Shown piece after piece: positions 1 to 6,194 of a DNA stretch of 6,340 nt (position 1 is the first letter of the stretch; the number at the start of each line of letters is the position of its first letter). The position numbers and the translations under genes were made by a program. The notes beneath the pieces are model-generated. The model worked only from the letters and a program-made list of their open reading frames with translations, did no database searches and had not been told where the DNA came from. The stretch comes from an uncultured Thermoanaerobacterales bacterium (GTDB lineage: Bacteria; Bacillota; Clostridia; Christensenellales; UBA1242): NCBI GenBank assembly GCA_900557695.1, contig USTP01000060.1:1-6340 (forward strand), in the 5' to 3' direction.

Positions 1-42
1 GACGTCGAGTCTCGTGGGCTCGGAGATGTGTATAAGAGACAG
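1..42. other. Untrimmed Illumina Nextera adapter with i7 index (artefact)
   Basis: Positions 9-42 match the Nextera transposase read-2 adapter, including the 19-base Tn5 mosaic end at 24-42. The eight bases before it (GACGTCGA) sit where the i7 index lies in the library oligo. From memory, their reverse complement TCGACGTC is index N729. This is library sequence left on a contig end and not part of the genome. It is not evidence of a transposon. Genomic sequence begins at about base 43. Confidence 0.97.
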
Positions 43-43
43 G

Positions 44-49
44 TATAAT
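44..49 (+). promoter_or_regulatory. Probable -10 box of the hpf promoter, -35 lost
   Basis: A perfect TATAAT lies 29 bases before the hpf start codon. That would put the transcription start near base 56 and leave a short leader carrying the ribosome binding site. The matching -35 region would fall at about 21-26, which is adapter, so it cannot be checked. In AT-rich DNA a lone TATAAT can occur by chance. The placement relative to the gene is what makes it credible. Confidence 0.45.
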
Positions 50-78
50 ATTTATAACAATTAAGGAGGTCAATTTTT

Positions 79-612
79 ATGAAAATTGATATATTAGAAA
101 GAAATTATAAGGCTAAAGACAAATTGAAAGACCTTATTGAGAAAAAGATCAACCGTTTTGAAAAATATCTAGACCGCAATGCTTCTTGTAAAGTTGTTCT
201 ATCTTCAAGGAAAGACAATGTTTATAAAATGGAAGTAACTATTCAATCAAAAGGTATGTTTGTTAGAAGTGAAGTTGAGTCTGACAATATGTATGCCAAT
301 ATCGACACATGCTTATCTAAAATTGAAAGACAAATAGTTAAACATATAGATAAACTTTCTAACATTAAAAAGATAGACCTAATAGACGCAGCCGACCTTT
401 TATTCTTTGACGAGGTTCCAACTTTTAAAGCTCCAAAAATCACTAAACGCAAGAAATATGATCTATACCCTATGAGCGAGAAAGAAGCTATTGAGCAATT
501 AGAATTGCTTGACAATAGTTTTTATGTTTTCTTAAACGAGGCTAATCAAAAGGTTTGTGTTGTTTACCTTCGTGATGATGGCGACTTTGGTATTATTGAA
601 ACAAATATTTAG
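79..612 (+). CDS. hpf: Ribosome hibernation promoting factor, long form
   Basis: This cytoplasmic protein binds idle ribosomes and, in its long form, joins two 70S particles into inactive 100S dimers during stationary phase or stress. The 177 residues fit the long family. Residues 1 to about 98 form the S30AE/YfiA-type domain that sits in the small-subunit decoding region. A basic linker (about 115-126) leads to the C-terminal dimerisation domain (about 127-177), recognisable by PMSEKEAIEQ, the aromatic FYVF stretch and the YLRDDGDFGIIE ending. The start is supported by a strong Shine-Dalgarno AAGGAGGT at 63-70, eight bases before ATG. The gene is alone on the plus strand and converges on the methyltransferase-like gene, with a shared terminator between them. 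No CtsR box is visible in the remaining leader, but most of its upstream region is missing. Identification rests on strong family motifs. Confidence 0.95.
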   Translation: MKIDILERNYKAKDKLKDLIEKKINRFEKYLDRNASCKVVLSSRKDNVYKMEVTIQSKGMFVRSEVESDNMYANIDTCLSKIERQIVKHIDKLSNIKKIDLIDAADLLFFDEVPTFKAPKITKRKKYDLYPMSEKEAIEQLELLDNSFYVFLNEANQKVCVVYLRDDGDFGIIETNI

Positions 613-620
613 TTAGATTG

Positions 621-665
621 AAAATAAAAAATTCACGGCAAATGTTTTCCGTGAATTTTTATTTT
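621..665. terminator. Bidirectional Rho-independent terminator between convergent genes
   Basis: A 12-bp uninterrupted stem (627-638 with 649-660) encloses a 10-base loop. Its core is TTCACGG/CCGTGAA, flanked by A and T tracts. Allowing one bulged A, pairing extends to 621 and 665. A T-run follows on either strand, so the hairpin can end hpf from the left (stop at 612) and the methyltransferase-like gene from the right (stop at 676). Confidence 0.9.
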
Positions 666-675
666 GCTTTAAACT

Positions 676-1560
676 TTAATCATCCCCTGGTTCCGAACTG
701 CCAGCCATATCTCTTTCAAATATTGAAAACATTTCTTCAATAAGTGGATTAAAAAAACTTTTAAACATAATAGTTTTTGTCGCTCTGTCTACACCATCAT
801 GAAACTCATCAACAAGTTTCCTTAGCTGGCGTTTTGAAATATCAATATTGTAAGCAACGCCATTATAAAACTTTACTTTTTTATCATACCGAGGCAAAAC
901 ATCTCGCCAACTTCTAGCAGTTTTACCATGCGAATCTTTATACTGACTAATGTCGCATCCACATAAAGAAATTAAATAGCCTTTGTTTTGTCTTGCGCAA
1001 TTCTCAACAATTTTAGGTATTGCTGAGCATGGTCTATTCCCTACAACAACATCGTATTTAGAAATATCAGTATCACTAGTGAAATATTCACTATAGCCTT
1101 TTAAGTTATAATTATCTAAAAGACCTTCAGGAGTAATAAGTTTATCCATTGTTGACACCTGCATTCCATCATCTGCCATAAGTATAGATGATAAAGGAAC
1201 CATTCCCGCCCCAACATCCAATAATTTCGTGTTTTTATCAGAAATTGATTCTATTAGTTTTGTATAACATCTTTGTATAAATTTGCTTTCTGGCATAAAT
1301 GCAGCGTTTAAGCCTTCTCTAATCTCTAAAATTTCTTCACTTAAATCATCTGCATTTTCCTCGTTTACGGGTAGTTCTGTTAAATACACCCTAAGTTTGA
1401 ATAGTAAATTCAGATAATCTGCAGCCACACTTTCCATATCGTCAAGATTTCTAATTTCTTTACCAAAAAAATCTTTAAACAAAGAAACAAAAGTATAGTC
1501 TTTACCATACCTATGCGACTCCATATAACTTTTTAAATAAAATATTGTTGAAAGATTCAT
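676..1560 (-). CDS. Putative class I SAM-dependent methyltransferase-like protein, unknown substrate
   Basis: I do not recognise this protein as a named family. The 294 residues split into a helical N-terminal part (about 1-108) and a Rossmann-like part. LLDVGAGMVP at 113-122 resembles methyltransferase motif I (D-x-G-x-G, third glycine missing). D139 lies where the acidic residue ending strand 2 binds the SAM ribose. YDVVVGNRPCS at 169-179 resembles the motif IV strand, and GYLISLCGC at 194-202 the next strand. NRPC occupies the place of the NPPY motif of N6-type enzymes, so base methylation is not supported. Cysteines 178, 188, 200 and 202 cluster after the fold core. No signal peptide or membrane segment is seen, so it is probably cytoplasmic. 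The frame stays open to a TTG at 1617, but that TTG is the first part of a -35 box. ATG at 1560 follows AAGGAAG (1570-1576) with a nine-base gap. The gene has its own promoter and is not part of the clpC operon. Confidence 0.6.
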   Translation of the reverse strand: MNLSTIFYLKSYMESHRYGKDYTFVSLFKDFFGKEIRNLDDMESVAADYLNLLFKLRVYLTELPVNEENADDLSEEILEIREGLNAAFMPESKFIQRCYTKLIESISDKNTKLLDVGAGMVPLSSILMADDGMQVSTMDKLITPEGLLDNYNLKGYSEYFTSDTDISKYDVVVGNRPCSAIPKIVENCARQNKGYLISLCGCDISQYKDSHGKTARSWRDVLPRYDKKVKFYNGVAYNIDISKRQLRKLVDEFHDGVDRATKTIMFKSFFNPLIEEMFSIFERDMAGSSEPGDD

Positions 1561-1569
1561 AATTTTTAA

Positions 1570-1576
1570 CTTCCTT
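1570..1576 (-). promoter_or_regulatory. Ribosome binding site that fixes the methyltransferase start
   Basis: AAGGAAG on the minus strand lies nine bases before ATG 1560-1558. The in-frame TTG at 1617 has only a weak AGG upstream. The site therefore supports the shorter 294-residue product. Confidence 0.75.
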
Positions 1577-1588
1577 AAAACATCTGAC

Positions 1589-1617
1589 AATATACCAAAA
1601 TCCACATTAAAAGTCAA
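1589..1617 (-). promoter_or_regulatory. SigA-type promoter of the methyltransferase-like gene
   Basis: Reading the minus strand, TTGACT (1617-1612) and TATATT (1594-1589) are separated by exactly 17 bases. Each hexamer differs from consensus at one position. Transcription would start near 1582, leaving a leader of about 20 bases with the AAGGAAG site. It lies just downstream of the clpC terminator, so the gene is an independent unit. Confidence 0.8.
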
Positions 1618-1642
1618 TATAGCCTAAAGAATAAAAATGCAT

Positions 1643-1676
1643 AAAAAATGGGCTACATATAAATTTCGCCCATTTT
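1643..1676 (-). terminator. Terminator of the ctsR-mcsA-mcsB-clpC operon
   Basis: A 9-bp stem pairs 1668-1676 with 1645-1653 (AAAATGGGC/GCCCATTTT) around a 14-base loop. On the minus strand it is followed by a run of T and then further T-rich sequence. It begins about 20 bases after the clpC stop codon and separates clpC from the promoter of the next gene. Confidence 0.85.
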
Positions 1677-1696
1677 CTACAAAATCAATTAAATTT

Positions 1697-4186
1697 TTAT
1701 TTTGTGAACACGAATTTGCCTTGCTTAAAGCCAACGGTAACATTATCCCCTTCGTTGATGTTGCCCGCCAATATTTCTTCTGCTAAACTATCCTCAATGT
1801 TTTGTTCAATAAATCTTTTTAATGGCCTTGCACCATACTCCTCACTATAGCCTTTCTCAAAAATTTGTTGCATAGCCCCATTTGTAAATTTAAGGTTAAT
1901 TTTCTTAGAAGCAAGCTTTTTGTTTAAATTTGCTATCATAATGTTTGCAATTTTAATTATGTCATCCTTAGTTAGTCTATCGAATATAACTGTAACATCA
2001 ACACGGTTCAAAAATTCTGGCTTAAACTTAGCTTGCAAAGCTTTCATTAAATGCTCTTTAACAGCCTCTTTGCTTGCCAGGTCTTTTTTATCATCATCGC
2101 TAAAACCAAAAGTATTTGTGTTTTTAGGAAGGTCAGCCACGCCCACATTGCTAGTAAGAATTATAACTGTATTTTTAAAGCTTACAGTTCTTCCTTGGCT
2201 ATCTGTGAGCCTGCCATCATCAAGAACCTGAAGCAAGATATTAAACACGTCTGGATGAGCTTTCTCTATCTCATCAAATAATACAACTGAATATGGTTTT
2301 CTTCTAACTTGTTCGGTTAACTGCCCACCATCATCATGCCCTACATATCCAGGAGGGGCACCAATAAGTTTTGCAACCGAGTGCGGTTCCATATACTCAC
2401 TCATATCTAGCCTAATAACCGTGTTTTCATCATCAAATAGGGCTTCAGCTAGCGCTTTAGTTAATTCTGTTTTACCAACGCCAGTTGGCCCCAAGAATAT
2501 AAATGAACCAATCGGACGCTTAGGGTCTTTAAGCCCAGCCCTTGCCCTTCGAATTGCCTTTGATACTGCAACAATTGCTTCATCTTGCCCAACAACACGC
2601 TTGTGCAAAATGTTTTCAAGGTTCATAAGTTTATCTTTTTCGCTTTCGGTAAGTTTAGTTACTGGAATTTTTGTCCAGCTAGACACAACTTGAGCAATAT
2701 CATTCTCATCAATCATGCCAACTTGGCTTTGTTTTGATTTGTTCCAATCGGTACGCAATTTTTCAATTTTCTCACGAACTTTATCGGCCTTATCTTTATA
2801 TATTTTAGCACCCTCAAAGTTTTCAGTTCGTTTAGCCTCTTCTTTTTGCAATTCAAGTTCATGAAGTTCTTTTTCAAGCTCTTTAAGTTTAGGAGATGCA
2901 ATAGAAGCCCCTACTTTAGCATGACTACAAGCCTCATCAATAAGGTCGATTGCCTTATCTGGCAAACTTCTATCCATAATATATCTAACCGACAGGTTTA
3001 CAGCCGCTTCAATGGCCTCATCTGTAATTTTAACTTTGTGGAAAGCCTCGTAAGAATCTCTTATACCCTTTAGAATTTTTATAGTATCTTCTTCGCTTGG
3101 CTGATCAACAATTATTGGTTGAAATCTTCTTTCAAGAGCCTTGTCTTTCTCAATAAATTTTCTATACTCATCAGTTGTTGTGGCACCAATAGTTTGCATT
3201 TCTCCACGAGCCAGATATGGCTTAAGCATATCTGATGGGCTAACTTCACCCTCTTTACTGCCAGCTTGAGCAAGCATATGAATTTCATCAATAAATACAA
3301 TTATATTTTTAGCCTTTATAATAGTTTCTATTGCATTTTTAAGCTTTTCTTCCATACTACCGCGATATTTAGTTCCAGCCATAAGTGAGCCAATTTCAAG
3401 AGAAAATATGATTTTACCTTTTAAAAGTTCTGGAACATCGCCTTTAACAATTGCTTGTGCCAATCCCTCTACAACGGCAGATTTACCAACACCAGCCTCA
3501 CCAATCAAAACAGGGTTGTTTTTAGTTTTTCTGCATAGAATTTCAATTATCCTCTCAGTTTCCTTTTCCCTGCCAATAATTGGGTCCATCTTTCCGAGCC
3601 TTGCCCTAGCGGTTAGGTCTACACCCATATCTCGCAAAACTTCTGGTAGATTCGCATTAACATCTTGAGCATTTGCCTTGCTATCGCGATTTTTCTCATA
3701 GCTATTTATGTAGCTGCTATTATCTTCTACAGAAACGTCTTCAAAGCCGTTTATTATTGCAGCGGTTTGAGCTTTTAGTGCATTTACATCAACACCAAGC
3801 CCTTGGCTTAAAACTGTTACAGCCATAGAGCCAGAATCTAAAAGAAGAGCATAAAGCACATGCTCAGTTACTATATACCCAGTGCCTGTTTCATAACTAA
3901 TTGCAGAGGCAGTTCTTATAATATCTTTAACCCTTGGCGTGTATTCAAGCGATACTATGCCAGTAAATGGTTTCGACTCAACTTTACTGCGCTTTATCAA
4001 AGAAAGTATAGCATTTGCTGAAGCTCCAAAATTATTTAACAGCTTACTTGCCACGCAGCCAGATACATTTGCAAGCCCATACAAAAGATGCTCTGTTCCC
4101 ACCTGAGTTTCCCCAAGAGAATACGCTAAATTTGCTGCACTATTTAGAGCTTCTTTAACATTATTTGTCATTGAATAATTTATCAT
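1697..4186 (-). CDS. clpC: ClpC, AAA+ unfoldase of the ClpCP protease
   Basis: ClpC is a hexameric Hsp100 ATPase that unfolds substrates and feeds them to ClpP. In McsB-bearing bacteria it recognises arginine-phosphorylated proteins. The 829 residues are near the usual 810-820. Two Clp-N repeats span about 1-148. Glu32 (GTEHLL) and Glu108 (VTEHVL) match the phosphoarginine-binding glutamates known in Bacillus ClpC. AAA-1 has Walker A GEAGVGKS (229-236), Walker B VFIDE (297-301) and arginine finger region LERRF (351-355). The coiled-coil middle domain with a UVR-like motif lies at about 433-480. AAA-2 has Walker A GPTGVGKT (566-573), Walker B VVLFDE (634-639), sensor 1 LTSN (677-680) and sensor 2 GARPLKR (785-791). 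FGF at 693-695 sits at the ClpP-docking loop, where Bacillus has VGF. ATG 4186 follows AAGGGGG at 4195-4201. It is the last gene of the operon, 86 bases after mcsB. No radA or disA follows. Confidence 0.97.
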   Translation of the reverse strand: MINYSMTNNVKEALNSAANLAYSLGETQVGTEHLLYGLANVSGCVASKLLNNFGASANAILSLIKRSKVESKPFTGIVSLEYTPRVKDIIRTASAISYETGTGYIVTEHVLYALLLDSGSMAVTVLSQGLGVDVNALKAQTAAIINGFEDVSVEDNSSYINSYEKNRDSKANAQDVNANLPEVLRDMGVDLTARARLGKMDPIIGREKETERIIEILCRKTKNNPVLIGEAGVGKSAVVEGLAQAIVKGDVPELLKGKIIFSLEIGSLMAGTKYRGSMEEKLKNAIETIIKAKNIIVFIDEIHMLAQAGSKEGEVSPSDMLKPYLARGEMQTIGATTTDEYRKFIEKDKALERRFQPIIVDQPSEEDTIKILKGIRDSYEAFHKVKITDEAIEAAVNLSVRYIMDRSLPDKAIDLIDEACSHAKVGASIASPKLKELEKELHELELQKEEAKRTENFEGAKIYKDKADKVREKIEKLRTDWNKSKQSQVGMIDENDIAQVVSSWTKIPVTKLTESEKDKLMNLENILHKRVVGQDEAIVAVSKAIRRARAGLKDPKRPIGSFIFLGPTGVGKTELTKALAEALFDDENTVIRLDMSEYMEPHSVAKLIGAPPGYVGHDDGGQLTEQVRRKPYSVVLFDEIEKAHPDVFNILLQVLDDGRLTDSQGRTVSFKNTVIILTSNVGVADLPKNTNTFGFSDDDKKDLASKEAVKEHLMKALQAKFKPEFLNRVDVTVIFDRLTKDDIIKIANIMIANLNKKLASKKINLKFTNGAMQQIFEKGYSEEYGARPLKRFIEQNIEDSLAEEILAGNINEGDNVTVGFKQGKFVFTK

Positions 4187-4215
4187 TTTATTAACCCCCT
4201 TATTATATTTTTTTT

Positions 4216-4231
4216 GAGCGATTGAGCGATT
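4216..4231. repeat. Tandem 8-base repeat in the mcsB-clpC gap
   Basis: GAGCGATT occurs twice in direct succession (4216-4223 and 4224-4231) inside the 86-base gap between mcsB and clpC, 30 bases from the clpC start codon. It lies in the expected untranslated leader of clpC. The rest of the gap is AT-rich and carries only the clpC ribosome binding site (4195-4201). It does not match the CtsR heptad or CIRCE. Function is unknown, and replication slippage is a simple explanation. Confidence 0.6.
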
Positions 4232-4272
4232 TAAAGCAATTTTTGCATTAAAATTATAAAATTTTGCGTTTT

Positions 4273-5280
4273 TTATTTTATTCTAACACTTTTTAATGTG
4301 CTTGAAACAAACTTTGCTCTAGTTAGTTTTTCTTCTGTTTCGTTAAGTGCTTCTTGCCCAGCAATTTTTGTTAAAGAACTAGGCAAGGCATCACTAATTA
4401 GCTTATCAATAATAGTGTTATCTTTTAATTTTATATACCCAAGAGCAATACCAATTTTAACCTCGCCTGCATATTTCATAAATTCATTAACAGGCAATAA
4501 ATAAGAGTTAGTAAGTATTCCCCAGGCTCTAAAAACCCTGTCTTTTAATTCAATTTCATTTGCCTTAATAAGCTTATTTCTTGCCTGTTGTTCTAGTTCA
4601 CAAATTTTTAAAGTTGAATTAGTTACTTTAATTATTATGTCTTTTTCTGTAACACCTAAACTTCTTGAATTAGAAATTTGATACATATAGCCCTGTGCAT
4701 CGCTACCCTCACCAAACAGGCCCCTAACCGTTAAGCCTTGATTAGATAAATAATTTATCACCGAAGGCATTTCATTTGATAAAGTTAGCCCAGGCAAAAA
4801 TAGCATTACCGATGCCCTCATTCCTGTTCCAACATTTGTTATGCAGCTGTTCAAAAAGCCAAGCGTTCCATCAAAAGCTATGTTTAGTTTTTCAATTAAC
4901 GCATCATCTATAGCAGATAAATTTTCATATGCCTTTTCTAGCGATAAACCTTTTAAAAAACACTGCGCCCTTATATGGTCCTCTTCGTTAACCATTATGC
5001 TAATGGTTTCGTCATTACTTAAAATAACAGCACCGTTATCTTTGTTCTCAAGCAAGTTTGATGATATCAAATGTTTCTCTTGCATAACTTCTGCATCTAA
5101 TGCAGGAAGTTGTTGCATAGTGAAAATTTTATAATCTCCAAGAGGCTGGATAACATCGGCAACTTCTTTTATAACACTATAACCATCTTCTCCTTTTAAA
5201 AGAGCTGGAAACAAATAGTTTTTTAAAGAGCGTGCAAGCCTTATTCTAGAGGAAACAACAATTGAATTTATATCTATCAT
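4273..5280 (-). CDS. mcsB: McsB, protein arginine kinase
   Basis: McsB transfers phosphate from ATP to arginine side chains, inactivating CtsR and marking proteins for ClpCP. It shares the catalytic fold of phosphagen kinases. Residues 10-17 (SSRIRLAR) form the nucleotide-binding arginine motif. NEEDH (98-102) carries the catalytic glutamates. Cys146 in SCITNVGTG is the conserved active-site cysteine, with isoleucine where proline is usual. Residues 186-193 (RGLFGEGS) form the phosphate-handling loop. At 335 residues it is shorter than the roughly 363 of Bacillus. It lacks about 15-20 residues before SSRIRLAR, and the C-terminal RDxxRA motif reads EKLTRA (317-322). ATG overlaps the mcsA stop as ATGA, and GGAGG lies seven bases upstream, so the short N-terminus is real for this start. 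The overlap implies coupled translation with McsA, its activator. Confidence 0.94.
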   Translation of the reverse strand: MIDINSIVVSSRIRLARSLKNYLFPALLKGEDGYSVIKEVADVIQPLGDYKIFTMQQLPALDAEVMQEKHLISSNLLENKDNGAVILSNDETISIMVNEEDHIRAQCFLKGLSLEKAYENLSAIDDALIEKLNIAFDGTLGFLNSCITNVGTGMRASVMLFLPGLTLSNEMPSVINYLSNQGLTVRGLFGEGSDAQGYMYQISNSRSLGVTEKDIIIKVTNSTLKICELEQQARNKLIKANEIELKDRVFRAWGILTNSYLLPVNEFMKYAGEVKIGIALGYIKLKDNTIIDKLISDALPSSLTKIAGQEALNETEEKLTRAKFVSSTLKSVRIK

Positions 5281-5663
5281 TTTAGTTCCTCCCTAAGCCT
5301 AGATATTTTTGTTTTTAACTCTTCGGCAAGAATATAGTCCTCACTCTTCACAGCTATTTCTTTTTCTTTAATTAACTTTTCTAGTTCTCGCTTTTTGGCG
5401 GCTATTGTTGCTTCTTTTTTAGGCACTTTACCAACATGATTAGCTCTTCCGTGAACATCAATAGCAAAATCTCTAACATATGGCTTAAATACCTCATAAC
5501 ACCTTGCACAACCAACAAAACCTGTATCTAAAAAATCTTTTAGTGAAGTTTTACATACTTTACAATAAACTTCTTGCCTTGGCGAATATCCATACTCGTT
5601 TTCAATCTCTAACCCAAGCTTGGCCAATGCGTTTTGAACACTTTCAAATGGCGTTTCAAACAT
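5277..5663 (-). CDS. mcsA: McsA, zinc-binding activator of McsB (short form)
   Basis: McsA binds and stimulates the McsB arginine kinase. This copy has 128 residues against about 185 in Bacillus. It has one zinc module, CKVC (34-37) and CARC (52-55), matching the second pair of CxxC motifs in Bacillus McsA. The family motif HGRANHVGKVPK (71-82) follows. A charged helical hairpin at about 87-128 with a UVR-type sequence ends the protein, like the UVR region that contacts ClpC or McsB. The usual first zinc finger is absent. It cannot be hidden upstream, because ctsR ends only four bases before this ATG. The start is supported by AAGGAGG, which lies inside the last codons of ctsR. The gene overlaps mcsB by four bases. 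Identification rests on zinc motif spacing, the HxGK region and operon position. Confidence 0.88.
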   Translation of the reverse strand: MFETPFESVQNALAKLGLEIENEYGYSPRQEVYCKVCKTSLKDFLDTGFVGCARCYEVFKPYVRDFAIDVHGRANHVGKVPKKEATIAAKKRELEKLIKEKEIAVKSEDYILAEELKTKISRLREELK

Positions 5664-5667
5664 AAAA

Positions 5668-6132
5668 TTAGTCCTCCTTATATAGAAGAAGAGTTGTTAA
5701 AATGTTCTTAAATGCCTTTGCCCTAATAGAGTCTTTAATAGTAAAAGGCATAGAAAGTGACTCTTCATTTAAAGCAGAAGAAATAATTTCCCCCTCTCTT
5801 TTAGAGATTATCTTTTCTTGCTCAAGCTTGTCTAATATTTGAGTTAGCCGTTTATAGCCCAAACTATCTCCAACACTCTCTAAAATAAGATTGTTCATAT
5901 AGTTATCATCGTCTACATTTATCTTGCTAATTTTGATGTAGCCACCGCCCCCGCGTTTGCTTTCCTTAACAAAGCCTCTATCTATGGTAAACCTTGTTTC
6001 TAGCACATAGTTTATCTGGCTTGGAGCGCACGAAAAGAAGTTGGCAAGCTCATTTCTTGATATATCAACACTATTGTCATCCCCAAGACTTTTTAAGATA
6101 AACTGCTCAATTATGTCACTAATATTTGCCAT
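5668..6132 (-). CDS. ctsR: CtsR, heat-shock transcriptional repressor
   Basis: CtsR is a dimeric winged-helix repressor of class III heat-shock genes (clp genes and its own operon). From ATG at 6132 it has 154 residues, the same length as the Bacillus protein. The N-terminal NISDIIEQ and the helix-turn-helix around SCAPSQINYVLETRF (34-48) are typical. The wing KRGGGG (59-64) contains the heat-sensing glycines and Arg60, equivalent to the arginine that McsB phosphorylates in Geobacillus. The C-terminal half forms the dimer and McsB-contact region. The open frame extends upstream to a TTG at 6183, but those codons lie in the CtsR operator and 5' leader. GGGAG at 6140-6144 precedes ATG 6132 by seven bases. 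It is the first gene of the operon and is autoregulated through the operator at 6178-6194. Confidence 0.97.
   Translation of the reverse strand: MANISDIIEQFILKSLGDDNSVDISRNELANFFSCAPSQINYVLETRFTIDRGFVKESKRGGGGYIKISKINVDDDNYMNNLILESVGDSLGYKRLTQILDKLEQEKIISKREGEIISSALNEESLSMPFTIKDSIRAKAFKNILTTLLLYKED
5673..5679 (-). promoter_or_regulatory. mcsA ribosome binding site inside the end of ctsR
   Basis: AAGGAGG on the minus strand encodes part of the last Lys-Glu-Asp codons of ctsR and lies nine bases before the mcsA ATG (5663). A full-strength site within the preceding gene suggests that ctsR and mcsA translation are closely linked. It also confirms the short McsA start. Confidence 0.88.
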
Positions 6133-6139
6133 TTTAAAT

Positions 6140-6144
6140 CTCCC
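6140..6144 (-). promoter_or_regulatory. Ribosome binding site that fixes the ctsR start
   Basis: GGGAG on the minus strand lies seven bases before ATG 6132-6130. It selects the family-typical start (MANISDIIEQ) over the upstream in-frame TTG at 6183, which falls in the operator. Confidence 0.85.
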
Positions 6145-6177
6145 ATAATTCGTTGAAATTTTATGATGTTTGACAAA

Positions 6178-6194
6178 GGTCAAAGAAAGTCAAA
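6178..6194. promoter_or_regulatory. CtsR operator (heptad direct repeat)
   Basis: GGTCAAAGAAAGTCAAA on the plus strand fits the published CtsR consensus, two RGTCAAA heptads separated by NAN, at every position. It begins two bases downstream of the likely ctsR transcription start, so bound CtsR would block the promoter. This is the expected autoregulatory site of the operon. The neighbouring GTTTGAC at 6168-6174 is an additional inverted half-site. Confidence 0.96.

Noticed and set aside
24..42. Tn5 mosaic end as evidence of a transposon
   Set aside because: It is part of the complete Nextera adapter with index sequence at the extreme contig end, so it comes from library preparation.
243..515. 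Minus-strand open frame of 90 codons opposite hpf
   Set aside because: It is antisense to the conserved hpf sequence, with no family resemblance or ribosome binding site.
1612..1618. AGTCAAT as a CtsR half-site at the methyltransferase promoter
   Set aside because: There is a single imperfect heptad without a partner at the required spacing, and it is explained as the reverse complement of the -35 box.
1920..3668. Several plus-strand open frames of 75-103 codons inside clpC
   Set aside because: They are antisense shadows of a strongly conserved ClpC coding sequence, with no ribosome binding sites or recognisable domains.
4202..4207. Second TATAAT next to the clpC ribosome binding site as a promoter
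   Set aside because: It abuts the Shine-Dalgarno sequence, so the transcript would begin at or after the site it needs. No -35 is present 16-18 bases upstream.
4245..4267. Near-palindromic AT-rich stretch after mcsB as a terminator
   Set aside because: Pairing is interrupted, has almost no G-C pairs and is not followed by a T-run on the minus strand.
4253..4281. Dedicated clpC promoter with TATAAT at 4253-4258 on the minus strand
   Set aside because: The hexamer 17 bases upstream reads ATAAAA and matches the -35 consensus at only three positions. In such AT-rich DNA this is not enough to call a promoter.
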